From: Halorubrum sp. Hd13
Lineage (GTDB): Archaea; Halobacteriota; Halobacteria; Halobacteriales; Haloferacaceae
NCBI RefSeq assembly: GCF_002252755.1
Contig: NZ_NHOY01000050.1
Location: 1-64,000 of the forward strand
DNA length: 64,000 nucleotides
Reading direction: 5' to 3'
A program made the translations under genes and the position numbers. Positions within the stretch are counted from its first letter, which is position 1, and each line of letters starts with the position of its first letter. The notes below the pieces were generated by a model. It saw only the letters and a program-made list of their open reading frames with translations. It searched no databases and had not been told where the DNA came from. Below, piece by piece: positions 16,857 through 25,025 of the stretch.

Positions 16857-16943
16857 ATGACTCGACGCGACGCGTCCGGCGGTCGGTCCCCGATTCGGCG
16901 CCCCCACGCGGTCGATGGGAGAAACGGCGGAGGCGAGAGATGA
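16857..16943 (+). other. 28-codon leader ORF ahead of the transporter operon
   Basis: The first ATG downstream of the operator opens a 28-codon frame (MTRRDASGG...). Its TGA overlaps the ATG of the exported-protein gene (ATGA at 16940-16943). A TATA-like CGCTTAACAC lies about 25-30 nt before 16857. Composition is Arg/Gly-rich, so it may be a translated leader or chance. Confidence 0.35.
16929..16933 (+). promoter_or_regulatory. Shine-Dalgarno site of the exported-protein gene
   Basis: GGAGG lies 6 nt before ATG 16940 and supports that start. The next gene has a similar GGAGG at 18706-18710, 5 nt before its GTG. Confidence 0.6.
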
Positions 16944-18646
16944 GCCGGCCAGCGCGGGCGGGCGCGCTCGCTCTCGCGGTCGTCGCCGTCACGGCCCTCG
17001 TCGGCGCCGCCGCGTTCGCCGGGGCCGCGGCGCCGGTCGGACAGGCTTCCACGGCCGGGCAGGACGTCGACGGCGCGCGGACCGCCGCGGTCGGTCCGAC
17101 GGCGGACGGCGGTATCGCCGCGCAGACGACGGAGCGCCAGATCCGCGGCTCGCCCGCGCTCGATCTGTTCGCCTCCCAGCGGACGGTGCCGAGCGGCGCG
17201 GAATCGACGGTGACGCTGGACGTCCTCAACACCGGCGAGATGGAGTTCGGCAACCAGCTCGACCCGCGGGTGACGACGGCGCGCGGACTCACGCTCTCGG
17301 TCGACGACGGCGACGTGCCGATCGAGGTCGGCGACGGCCGGACGGTCGTCGGCGACGTGCGGACCGACGCGAGCCCCGTGCAGGTCCCGCTCGAGGTGAC
17401 GGTCCCCGACGACGTGCCGGACGGCTCCTACGAGGTCGAGGTGACGGCCCGCTACCGGTACACCTTCGAGATCATCCCCGAGTTCAACGACCACAAGGAC
17501 CGGCGCGGTACCGACCGGTTCGACGTCACGATCGTCGTCGACGACGGCGCGCGCTTCGCGATCGTCGAGACCGGCACCGAGGCGCAGGTCGGCGGGGGCG
17601 GCGAGGTCACCGCAACCATGCGGAACGTCGGCGACGAGGTCGCTCGCGACGCGGTCGTCACCGGAACGACGACCGGGAGCGAGGCCGTCATCGGAAGCGA
17701 CGGGAGCGCCGAGTCGTTCGTCGGCGACTGGGCGCCCGGCGAGAACCGAACGGTGACGTTCGAGTCGACGGTCTCGCCCGACTTCGGCGGCGGGGCGTAC
17801 GCGCTCGTCTCCACCGTCGACTACCGCGACGCGGACGGGATCGACGAGACCTCTCCCGCGTCCCGGGCCGGCGTGGTGCCGATCTCCGAGCAGTCGTTCT
17901 CGATCGACGGCGTGGAGGGGAGCCTGGAGGTCGGCTACTCCGGGAGCGTCAGCGGGACGCTCACCAACGAGGGGCCGCTCGACGTCGACGACGCGGTGCT
18001 CGTCGCCGACCCGCAGAGCGACCGGGTGACGGTCGGCGAGCGGCGGTACGCCCTCCCGGAGATCCCGGCGGGCGAGTCCGTCGACTTCTCGTTCGACGCC
18101 CAGGTGAGCGGGAGCGCCGACCCCGGCCCCCGGCAGTTCCGGTTCACCACCGAGTACACGAACGGCGACTCGGCCATCGCGGTCGAGGAGACCCGGCGGA
18201 TCGAGGTCGCGCCGCGGCAGCCCGAGTTCGAGCTCGCCGCCGACAACGCGACCGTCCCGGCGGGCGAGACCCGGCGGATCACCTTCGAGATCACGAATCA
18301 GCGCCCGGAGACGCTCTCGTCGATCAACGCCGGGCTGTACGCCGACAGCCCGCTGTCGGCCCCCGACGACGAGGCGTTCGTCGACGAGCTGGCGCCCGGC
18401 GAGTCGACCGAGATTGCCTTCGACGTGGCGGCCGCGCCAGGGGCGACCGTCGAGACCCACCCGATCGAGCTGGACTTCCGCTACGACGACGAGCGCGGTA
18501 ACGACCGGATATCGGACGTCACCCAGTACCCCGTCGAGGTGACCGAACCGACCGACGACGGCGGGCTCCCACTCCTACCGCTCGCCGTCGGCCTCCTCGT
18601 CGTGGTCGCCGGCGCGGGAGCGCTCGTCCGGTACCGGCGGCGGTGA
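16940..18646 (+). CDS. Exported CARDB/NEW3-like (COG1361) protein with C-terminal anchor
   Basis: A 568-residue secreted protein. A Sec-type signal peptide (residues 1 to about 38, ALALAVVAVTALVGAAAFAG) is followed by several repeated beta-sandwich segments with patterns such as VTLDVLNTGEMEFG, VTATMRNVGDEVARDAVV, VSGTLTNEGPLDVDDAVL and ITFEITNQRPETL, typical of CARDB/NEW3 or COG1361 S-layer-associated domains. It ends in a transmembrane helix (LPLLPLAVGLLVVVAGAGAL) and RYRRR. It is the first gene of the operon with the RND transporter, under the TetR operator. Likely an extracytoplasmic partner or adaptor of that transporter; this is inferred from the recurring gene pair in haloarchaea. Confidence 0.85.
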   Translation: MSRPARAGALALAVVAVTALVGAAAFAGAAAPVGQASTAGQDVDGARTAAVGPTADGGIAAQTTERQIRGSPALDLFASQRTVPSGAESTVTLDVLNTGEMEFGNQLDPRVTTARGLTLSVDDGDVPIEVGDGRTVVGDVRTDASPVQVPLEVTVPDDVPDGSYEVEVTARYRYTFEIIPEFNDHKDRRGTDRFDVTIVVDDGARFAIVETGTEAQVGGGGEVTATMRNVGDEVARDAVVTGTTTGSEAVIGSDGSAESFVGDWAPGENRTVTFESTVSPDFGGGAYALVSTVDYRDADGIDETSPASRAGVVPISEQSFSIDGVEGSLEVGYSGSVSGTLTNEGPLDVDDAVLVADPQSDRVTVGERRYALPEIPAGESVDFSFDAQVSGSADPGPRQFRFTTEYTNGDSAIAVEETRRIEVAPRQPEFELAADNATVPAGETRRITFEITNQRPETLSSINAGLYADSPLSAPDDEAFVDELAPGESTEIAFDVAAAPGATVETHPIELDFRYDDERGNDRISDVTQYPVEVTEPTDDGGLPLLPLAVGLLVVVAGAGALVRYRRR

Positions 18647-18715
18647 CCGGATGGGCGACACCAATGCCCGCGCGTCTCCGAGCGACCGGGGGGCCCTGAG
18701 TCGACGGAGGCGACG

Positions 18716-21214
18716 GTGACCGCGGCCGACCGGCTCGTCGAGCGGGTCGACGAGCTCGTCACGGAGCGACCGGTGGCGGTGATCGCCGTCTTCCTCCTGA
18801 TCAGCGTCGTCGCCGTCGGCGGGGTGGGGGGGATCACCACCTCGGCCGGCGCCGACCAGTTCACGCAGGACATCCCCGCCCAGCGCGCGCTCGACGACAT
18901 CGACGAGGAGTTCGAGACGTCGATCGGCGGGTCGGCGACGTCGGCGCAGGTGATCGTCACCGGCGACAACGTGCTCTCGCGATCGGCGCTGATACGGGTC
19001 CTAGAGACTCAGGAGCGGCTGGAGTCGCGGTCGACCCTGAGAGTGAGCTCGACGACGAGCCACGCCGACGCGGTCGCCCGACGGTTGGACCCGACCGCGG
19101 AGACGCCGGGCGAGCGCCGCGACGCGGTCGCGGAGGCGACGCCGAGCGAGCTGCGGACGGCCATCGCCGACGCCGACGCGTCCGGCGCCGTCGCGGCGCA
19201 GGTGTCTGTCGACTACAACCCGACAGCCCAGCGAGCCGGGGCCGCCATCGTCGGTGTCACCTACGACCTGCCCGAGGCGGCCACGACGGCCCGAGTGACA
19301 GAGCTACAGACGCGGAGCGTCGACGTGGTCGACTCGGTGCCGGGCAACGAGGCCGGCGAGAACGCGGTCCTCTTCGGCGACGGGATCCTCCAGTCGGAGG
19401 TCACGGCGCTGCTGACCGACACCGCGGTCATCGTGTTCCCCGCGGCGCTGCTCCTGATATTGGGCTTCCTCGTGTTCGCCTACCGCGACCCGATCGACAT
19501 GGGGATCGGCCTCGCCGCCCTGCTCATGTCGCTCCTGTGGACCTTCGGGTTTATGGGATACGCGGGGATCCCCTTCTCCGACTCCCTTATTACCGTCTTC
19601 CCGCTGCTGCTCGCGGTCGGGATCGATTTCGGGATCCACATCGTCAACCGCTACCGGGAGGAGCGCGGCGAGGGGCTCTCGATCGCGGCGGCGATGCGGA
19701 CCACGACCGATCAGCTGTTGATCGCCTTCCTGCTGGTCACGATCACCACGGTGTTCGGGCTCGCCTCGAACCTCGTGAGTCCCTTCGAGCCTAACCGGGA
19801 CTTCGGGCTCGTCGCCGCGGCGGGGATCACGTTCACGCTCACGGTGTTCGGCGTCTTTCTCCCGGCGACGAAGGTGGTGGTCGACCGCTGGCGCGAGCGG
19901 CTGCCGATCCCGGCGTTCGGCACGACGCCGCTCGGGTCGGGCGGCTCGCGGCTCGGGCGCGTGCTCCGCGTCGGGGTCGACCTCTCGAAGGTCGCGCCCG
20001 TGGCGGTCGTCGCCGTCCTGCTCGTCGGCGGCGCGGTCGGGGGCGCGTACGGGACCGGCGTGAACACCGAGTTCTCGGAGGAGGCGTTCTTCCCAGACGA
20101 GGACCGGCTGGAGACGTACTCGAACCTGCCGGAGCCGCTCGCGCCGACCGACTACACCTTCCTCCGGGTGCTCACGCTGTTCGAGGAGGAGTTCGAGCAG
20201 AGCTTCGTCGGGAGCGTGACCCTGTACGTCGACCAGTCCGTGCGCGACGACGACGCCCTGGAGCTGATCGACCGGACAACGCGCGATCCGCCGGACGCCT
20301 TCGAGACGACCGACGAGCGCCGGGCCGCCTCCACGAGCGTCGTGACCGTCATCGAGGACCGGGCGGCGCGCGATCCAGAGTTCGGCGCGCTCGTGGACCG
20401 CAACGACCGGCTCGGGACGGGCGTCCCCGACCGCAACGTCGACGAGGTGTACGACGCGCTGCTCGACTCGCCCGACCGGGACCGGGCGCGCGGGTACCTC
20501 GCCGCCGACCGCGGGAGCGCGCGGATAGATTACACGATCCGCCCCGGCGCCGACGACTCGGAAGCGGTGGCCGGCGTCCGGGCGCTCGCGGAGCGCACTC
20601 CCTTGCAGGCGGTTCCGACGGGCGACCTCGTCGTCAACGAGGCCGTGATCGACCGGCTGACCGAGTCCGCGATCCGGAGCCTGATCGCCGCGTTCGTGCT
20701 CACGGCCGTGTTCCTCGCGCTCTCTTACGCCTACTTGGAGGGGAAGGCCGTGTACGGCCTGCTCAACCTCGTGCCCGTCCTCGTCACGGTCGGCCTGCTC
20801 GTGGGTTCGATGCGGCTGTTCGACATCCCCTTGACGCCGATCAACGCGCCGATCCTCTCGGTCTCGATCGGACTCGGCGTGGACTACACCGTCCACTTCG
20901 TTCACCGGTTCGTCGACGAGTTCAAGGCCGGAAACGCGGTCGAGGACGCGCTCGACATCACAATCGCGGGCACGGGCGGCGCGCTCACCGGGAGCATGCT
21001 CACGACCGTCTGCGGGCTCGGCGTCCTGTGGCTCGCCGTGATCCCGCTCCTGCGGGACTTCGGCGTGCTGCTCGCGCTCGGCGTGCTGTACGCGTACCTC
21101 TGTTCGATCCTGCTCGTCCCGTCGCTGGTGGTCGTCTGGAGCCGGTACGGCGACCGCGTCGGTCTCGGGCTCGACGGGACCCTCTGCGACGAGCCGACGG
21201 AGCGGGCCGACTAG
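18716..21214 (+). CDS. RND/MMPL-family transporter
   Basis: An 832-residue RND-superfamily exporter with two MMPL halves. TM1 is at about 20-40, a first extracytoplasmic domain follows, then a five-helix bundle (about 235-395) with the proton-relay region LLLAVGIDFGIHIVNRYREE. A second large loop contains NTEFSEEAFFPDE, and a second bundle (about 660-815) has SIGLGVDYTVHFVHRF. The duplicated GxDFxxHxxxR / GxDYxxHxxHR segments are the usual MMPL signatures. It starts at GTG 18716 with GGAGG 5 nt upstream. Probably proton- or sodium-driven efflux of a hydrophobic compound sensed by the divergent TetR regulator; substrate unknown. Its TAG shares a CTAG with the stop of the convergent permease gene. 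Confidence 0.92.
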   Translation: MTAADRLVERVDELVTERPVAVIAVFLLISVVAVGGVGGITTSAGADQFTQDIPAQRALDDIDEEFETSIGGSATSAQVIVTGDNVLSRSALIRVLETQERLESRSTLRVSSTTSHADAVARRLDPTAETPGERRDAVAEATPSELRTAIADADASGAVAAQVSVDYNPTAQRAGAAIVGVTYDLPEAATTARVTELQTRSVDVVDSVPGNEAGENAVLFGDGILQSEVTALLTDTAVIVFPAALLLILGFLVFAYRDPIDMGIGLAALLMSLLWTFGFMGYAGIPFSDSLITVFPLLLAVGIDFGIHIVNRYREERGEGLSIAAAMRTTTDQLLIAFLLVTITTVFGLASNLVSPFEPNRDFGLVAAAGITFTLTVFGVFLPATKVVVDRWRERLPIPAFGTTPLGSGGSRLGRVLRVGVDLSKVAPVAVVAVLLVGGAVGGAYGTGVNTEFSEEAFFPDEDRLETYSNLPEPLAPTDYTFLRVLTLFEEEFEQSFVGSVTLYVDQSVRDDDALELIDRTTRDPPDAFETTDERRAASTSVVTVIEDRAARDPEFGALVDRNDRLGTGVPDRNVDEVYDALLDSPDRDRARGYLAADRGSARIDYTIRPGADDSEAVAGVRALAERTPLQAVPTGDLVVNEAVIDRLTESAIRSLIAAFVLTAVFLALSYAYLEGKAVYGLLNLVPVLVTVGLLVGSMRLFDIPLTPINAPILSVSIGLGVDYTVHFVHRFVDEFKAGNAVEDALDITIAGTGGALTGSMLTTVCGLGVLWLAVIPLLRDFGVLLALGVLYAYLCSILLVPSLVVVWSRYGDRVGLGLDGTLCDEPTERAD

Positions 21215-22284
21215 TCGGTCGACTCTGCTCCGGCGACGTCGTCGCCGCCGACGTCGGTGGCCTCGCCCGTCGCCCGCTCGGCGCCGTCGACGCGCTCGGG
21301 GGCCTCGTCGCCCGCCCGCCGCGACTGGGCCTTCCCGGCGAGCACCGCGACGATGTACACGCCGACGGCGACGAGAACGATCGTGCCACCGGCGGTCGTG
21401 TTGTAGTTGAACGACAGCGTGATCCCGGCGACCACGGCGATCTGCGCCAGTACGACCGACGCGAGCAGCGCCTCGCGGAAGCCGCGTGCGAGCTGGGCGG
21501 CGGCCGCGACGGGGACGACGAGCATCGCCGCGACGAGGATGACGCCCATGATCTGCATCGCGCCGACGACGACGAGGGCGGTCAGGGTCGTCATCAGGCG
21601 GTTGTACCAGGGGACGTTGATCCCGGCGACGCGGGCGGCCGTCTCGTCGAACGTGACGTACAGCAGCTGCTTGTACGTGACCGTGACGACCAGCGAGACG
21701 ATCGCGAAGAGCACGACCAGCAGGACCGCGTTCTCCCGCGAGACCGTCGAGAGGTTCCCGAACAGGTACTGGTTGATCCCGACCGCGAGCCCGCCGGTGT
21801 TCAGGCTGATGAGGACCGCGCCGAGCGCGAACCCGGTCGAGAGCACGATCGCCATCGACACGTCGTTGTACGCGTCGGTGGTCTCGGCGATCAGCTCGAT
21901 CGCCAGGGCGGCGATCACGGCGACGACGATCGCGGTGACGTACGGCGAGATCCCGGTCCCGAGCAGCGAGTTGACGAACAGCCCGACGGCGACGCCCGCG
22001 AACGCGGTGTGGGCGAGCGCGTCGCCGATGAGCGCGAGCTGCCGGTGGACGAGGAAGGTGCCGATCAGCGGCGCCATCACGGCGATGAGCGCGCCGACGA
22101 GGAACGCGTGGTGCATGAAGACGTACTCCAGCATCGCGATCCCGAGCCGGTCGCCGACCCAGCCGAGCCCGTCGCTCCACAGGCCGACGAGCCGCGAGAG
22201 GAGGTCGTACGGCGCGGAGAGGAGCGGGACGACGGCGGCGGGCGACGCCGCCGACGCGACGGCCGCGGAACCGGCGGGGGTCAC
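21211..22284 (-). CDS. znuB: Metal ABC transporter permease (ZnuB-like)
   Basis: A 357-residue ABC-3 family permease with about eight to nine helices. Typical segments are HRQLALIGDALAHTAFAGV, SMAIVLSTGFALGAVLI, TFDETAARVAGINV and VVGAMQIMGVILVAAMLVVP. An unusually hydrophilic acidic tail closes the protein (about 315-357). It starts at GTG 22284, inside the stop of the ATPase gene (GTGA overlap). It is the last gene of a binding protein-ATPase-permease operon. Family members carry Zn2+ or Mn2+; the metal is not determined by this sequence. Confidence 0.93.
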   Translation of the reverse strand: MTPAGSAAVASAASPAAVVPLLSAPYDLLSRLVGLWSDGLGWVGDRLGIAMLEYVFMHHAFLVGALIAVMAPLIGTFLVHRQLALIGDALAHTAFAGVAVGLFVNSLLGTGISPYVTAIVVAVIAALAIELIAETTDAYNDVSMAIVLSTGFALGAVLISLNTGGLAVGINQYLFGNLSTVSRENAVLLVVLFAIVSLVVTVTYKQLLYVTFDETAARVAGINVPWYNRLMTTLTALVVVGAMQIMGVILVAAMLVVPVAAAAQLARGFREALLASVVLAQIAVVAGITLSFNYNTTAGGTIVLVAVGVYIVAVLAGKAQSRRAGDEAPERVDGAERATGEATDVGGDDVAGAESTD

Positions 22285-23036
22285 GTGACGATCCCCCCTT
22301 CCTCGCGGCGGACGTTCGTCCCGTACGCGCGGTCGAGCGCGTCGCTCTCGGCGAACGCGGCCGGCTCGCCGTCGAAGTACACCTCGCGGTTGAGACAGAC
22401 GACCCGCGAGGCGTGCTCGATGACGGCGCCGATGTCGTGTTCGACGAGGAGGACGGTGATCCCGTCGTCGACGAGCTCGTCGAGCAGGTCGAAGAAGGCG
22501 TCGACCGACTCGGCGTCGACGCCGACGGTGGGCTCGTCCAGGACGAGCAGTTCGGCCTCGCCGGCGAGCGCCCGCGCGATGTACGTCCGCTGGCGCTGCC
22601 CGCCCGAGAGCGCGGTGATCTTCCGGTCGGCGAGGTGTTCGATGCCGACCGTCGCCAGGGCGTCGCGGACGCGGTCGCGGTCGGCGGCGGTCACCCGGCC
22701 GAAGCCGGCGTGCGGGAACCGCCCCATGAGGACGACTTCGCTCACGGTGATCGGCATGCGCTTCTCGTCTTCGGTCACGTCCTGCGCGACGTAGCCGACG
22801 CGCTCGCGCTCCGCGAACGCCCGGGCGGGGTGACCGAGCAGCTCGGCCGACCCCGCGTCGGGCTCGTGGAGGCCCAGAAGGAGGCGGAGCAGGGTGCTCT
22901 TCCCGGAGCCGTTCGGTCCGACGATCCCGACGTACTCGCCGCGGTCGACCCGCAGGTCCACGTCCTCGACGACCGGCGTCGCGGCGTAGCCGAACGTCAG
23001 CCCGCGGACGTCGACGAGGGGGGTGTCACCGCTCAT
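22281..23036 (-). CDS. znuC: Metal ABC transporter ATP-binding protein (ZnuC-like)
   Basis: A 251-residue ABC ATPase. Walker A GPNGSGKST (about 40), Q-loop YVAQDV (about 84), signature LSGGQRQR (about 142), Walker B LLVLDEPTVGVD (about 163) and the switch His in LLVEHDI (about 198) are all present. Its ATG overlaps the TGA of the binding-protein gene (ATGA) and its own TGA overlaps the permease GTG, so all three proteins are translationally coupled. Powers metal import. Confidence 0.95.
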   Translation of the reverse strand: MSGDTPLVDVRGLTFGYAATPVVEDVDLRVDRGEYVGIVGPNGSGKSTLLRLLLGLHEPDAGSAELLGHPARAFAERERVGYVAQDVTEDEKRMPITVSEVVLMGRFPHAGFGRVTAADRDRVRDALATVGIEHLADRKITALSGGQRQRTYIARALAGEAELLVLDEPTVGVDAESVDAFFDLLDELVDDGITVLLVEHDIGAVIEHASRVVCLNREVYFDGEPAAFAESDALDRAYGTNVRREEGGIVT

Positions 23037-24097
23037 GGCTCGAAGTTTCGACCGTAGTCGGCGAACGTCACGTCCTCGGGGTCGTCGAGACCGAGGAGGA
23101 TCCGGAAGGTGGGCAGGTTCACCTGACGGGCGATCTCGAAGTACCCCCACCCCCGCTCGACCCAGGACTCGGCGGTGCCGGCGTACGGCGTCACCGGGAA
23201 GTACGCCTCGACGTCGGTCTGCTCCAAGAGCTGTCTCGCCGGCCGGATCGGCTCGAACACGGCCGCGCCGATGTGTCGGATGTCGTTGGCGGCGATCGTG
23301 TCCTGCGCCCGCTGCATGTCGGCCGGCCGGACGTCGTTGCTGGCCGCGAGGTTCACCACCAGCGGCTCGATCGTCGCGCCGTAGCGCTCCGAGACGTAGG
23401 CGAAGGCGTTGTGTGCGGCGAGGAACGCCACGTCGCGCTCGGCGGCGTCGAAGACGGCCGTCCACTCCTCGTCGAGCGCGTCGAGCTCCGCGTCGATCGC
23501 GTCGGCGTTCTCGCGGATCGTCGCCTCGTCGTCGGGAGCGAGCGCCGCGAGCCCGTCCGCGATGTTCTCGACCGCGACCTTCGCGCGCTGGGGGTCGAGC
23601 CAGAAGTGCGGGTCCTTCGCGTCCTCGACCGCCTCGTCCTCGGTGAGCGAGTCGGCGAGGTCGAGCAGCTCGACCCCGGCGCGGGCGTTGATAAGCGCCG
23701 TCTCCGTCGTCTCCGCTTCCAGCGTGTCGATCGCGCGGTCGACCCACGGCTGGAAGTCGGGCCCGACGTGGACCAGGGCGTCGGCGTCGGTGATCCGCCG
23801 CTGGATCGACGGGTCCGGCTCCCAGCCGTGACCGTGGAGGCCCGTCGGCACGAGGTTCTCGACGTTCAGGACCGTCCCCTCGGCGAGCGTGTCGGCGAAG
23901 TCGTAGAACGTGAAGAAAGAGGCCACGACCGTGTACTCTCCGGCGTCGGCGCCCTCACCGTCGCTTCCGCCGCCGCCGTCTCCCGGATCGGCGGCGTTTC
24001 CCGTGCAGCCGGCGAGACCCCCCGCGAGGACGCCGGCGCCGATGCCGGCGAACCGCCGTCGAGAGAGGCCCGTGGCCTCGTTCGTGTCGGTGCGCAT
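23033..24097 (-). CDS. znuA: Metal ABC transporter substrate-binding lipoprotein (ZnuA-like)
   Basis: A 354-residue cluster-9 metal-binding protein. The N-terminus has a Tat signal (LSRRRFAGIGAGVL) with lipobox LAGC at about 29-32, so it is a Tat-exported lipoprotein. Metal ligands are visible as His in LVPTGLHGHGWEP, His in AKDPHFWLDP and His in FLAAHNAFAYV; there is no long His-rich loop. VFEPIRPARQL and VDAL-type helices complete the fold. Starts at ATG 24097, first gene of the operon, with an inverted-repeat operator candidate at 24136-24163 upstream. Confidence 0.93.
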   Translation of the reverse strand: MRTDTNEATGLSRRRFAGIGAGVLAGGLAGCTGNAADPGDGGGGSDGEGADAGEYTVVASFFTFYDFADTLAEGTVLNVENLVPTGLHGHGWEPDPSIQRRITDADALVHVGPDFQPWVDRAIDTLEAETTETALINARAGVELLDLADSLTEDEAVEDAKDPHFWLDPQRAKVAVENIADGLAALAPDDEATIRENADAIDAELDALDEEWTAVFDAAERDVAFLAAHNAFAYVSERYGATIEPLVVNLAASNDVRPADMQRAQDTIAANDIRHIGAAVFEPIRPARQLLEQTDVEAYFPVTPYAGTAESWVERGWGYFEIARQVNLPTFRILLGLDDPEDVTFADYGRNFEP

Positions 24098-24135
24098 TAC
24101 CAGCCGTTTGTCGGTGGGAACGTAATACGCTTTGG

Positions 24136-24163
24136 GTCTAAGAAAAAGATTAGACAAGTCTAA
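24136..24163. promoter_or_regulatory. Triple half-site inverted repeat upstream of the metal ABC operon
   Basis: GTCTAA (24136-24141), TTAGAC (24150-24155) and GTCTAA (24158-24163) form two overlapping inverted repeats: TTAGAC-AA-GTCTAA with a 2-bp spacer and GTCTAA-8bp-TTAGAC. They sit 39-66 nt upstream of znuA, in its promoter, and within an unusually AT-rich patch. This arrangement suits a metalloregulator such as a DtxR/MntR-type repressor; the regulator is not in the window. Confidence 0.65.
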
Positions 24164-24248
24164 CTCTAGCCGCGGACGGGAGAAGCGCCGACGGAGCGCC
24201 CCGACGCCGCCGATACGATTTAGTCGCCACACCGAGAGGACCCCCACG

Positions 24249-24677
24249 ATGGCGGAGTCCTCCCTGCGCGAGCGGTTCGAGCGAAACGCGAGCGAGATCG
24301 CGGGCACGGTCGTGACGGGCGCGTGGCTGGCGGCGCTGTTCCTCGGCTTTGAGTGGTGGCTCCCGCTCATGCTGTTCGGCTACGTCGTCGTCGTGCCGGT
24401 GGTCGGGATGCTGTTCGACGGGGACGAGGAGGCGGAGCGGGCCGAGGGACCCGCGGTCGACCGGACCACGGAGAGCGACGCGGTCGACGAGGAGCCGGCG
24501 GGCACGCGGGACGCGCTCGACCGGCTCCGGAGCCGGTACGCCGAGGGCGACCTCACCGACGAGCAGTTCGAGCGGAAGCTCGACCGGCTCCTCGAGACGG
24601 AGACGCCGGAAGACGCCGCCGAGTACGTGCGTCGAGAGCGCTCCCGGGAACCGGCGCGCGAGGTCGAACGCGAGTAG
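24249..24677 (+). CDS. SHOCT-domain membrane protein
   Basis: A 142-residue protein with two transmembrane helices (about 17-55, TVVTGAWLAALFLGFEWW and LMLFGYVVVVPVVGMLF), an acidic linker, and a C-terminal SHOCT motif (DALDRLRSRYAEGDLTDEQF, about 85-104). SHOCT modules are short oligomerisation helices in membrane-associated proteins; molecular role unknown. The start ATG 24249 gives MAESSLRERFERN. It is divergent from the metal ABC operon. Confidence 0.85.
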   Translation: MAESSLRERFERNASEIAGTVVTGAWLAALFLGFEWWLPLMLFGYVVVVPVVGMLFDGDEEAERAEGPAVDRTTESDAVDEEPAGTRDALDRLRSRYAEGDLTDEQFERKLDRLLETETPEDAAEYVRRERSREPAREVERE

Positions 24678-24779
24678 GGGGACCGCGGCCGATCCGGACG
24701 CGAGCGTCGCCCGCGGCTCCGAGCGGCCCCGTCGTCCGCGAACCTCAAGCTTCAACTGCCGCGACCGAGTGAACGACGT

Positions 24780-25025
24780 ATGAGCGATCAACAGCTCCGC
24801 AAGGAAGCGCACGACCTCGACGTCACCGTCTGGGTCGGGAAGAAGGGCGTCGACGCCGTCGTCGACGAGACGGCCGACCAGCTCGACGACGCCAAGCTCG
24901 TGAAGGTGAAGTTCCTCCGGGCGGCCCGAGGCGGGACCACGACCGACGAGCTCGCCGCGGAGCTGGCCGACGCCGTCGACGCCGAACTCGTAGAGACGCG
25001 AGGGAACACGGCGGTACTCCACTGA
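24780..25025 (+). CDS. YhbY/CRM-domain RNA-binding protein
   Basis: An 81-residue single CRM domain. The conserved GxxG loop appears as VWVGKKGVDAVV (about 17-28), with LVKVKFLRAARGG as the basic strand-loop and ETRGNTAVLH at the end. Bacterial YhbY associates with pre-50S ribosomal particles, so a ribosome-assembly role is likely. Its TGA overlaps the ATG of the MscS gene by one base (TGATG), indicating co-transcription. Confidence 0.93.
   Translation: MSDQQLRKEAHDLDVTVWVGKKGVDAVVDETADQLDDAKLVKVKFLRAARGGTTTDELAAELADAVDAELVETRGNTAVLH

Noticed and set aside
19304-22180. 958-residue open frame on the minus strand across the RND transporter
   Set aside because: Arg/Asp/His-rich mirror of the plus-strand MMPL gene and of the overlapping permease gene. 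Stop codons are rare in all frames at this GC content; no family features.
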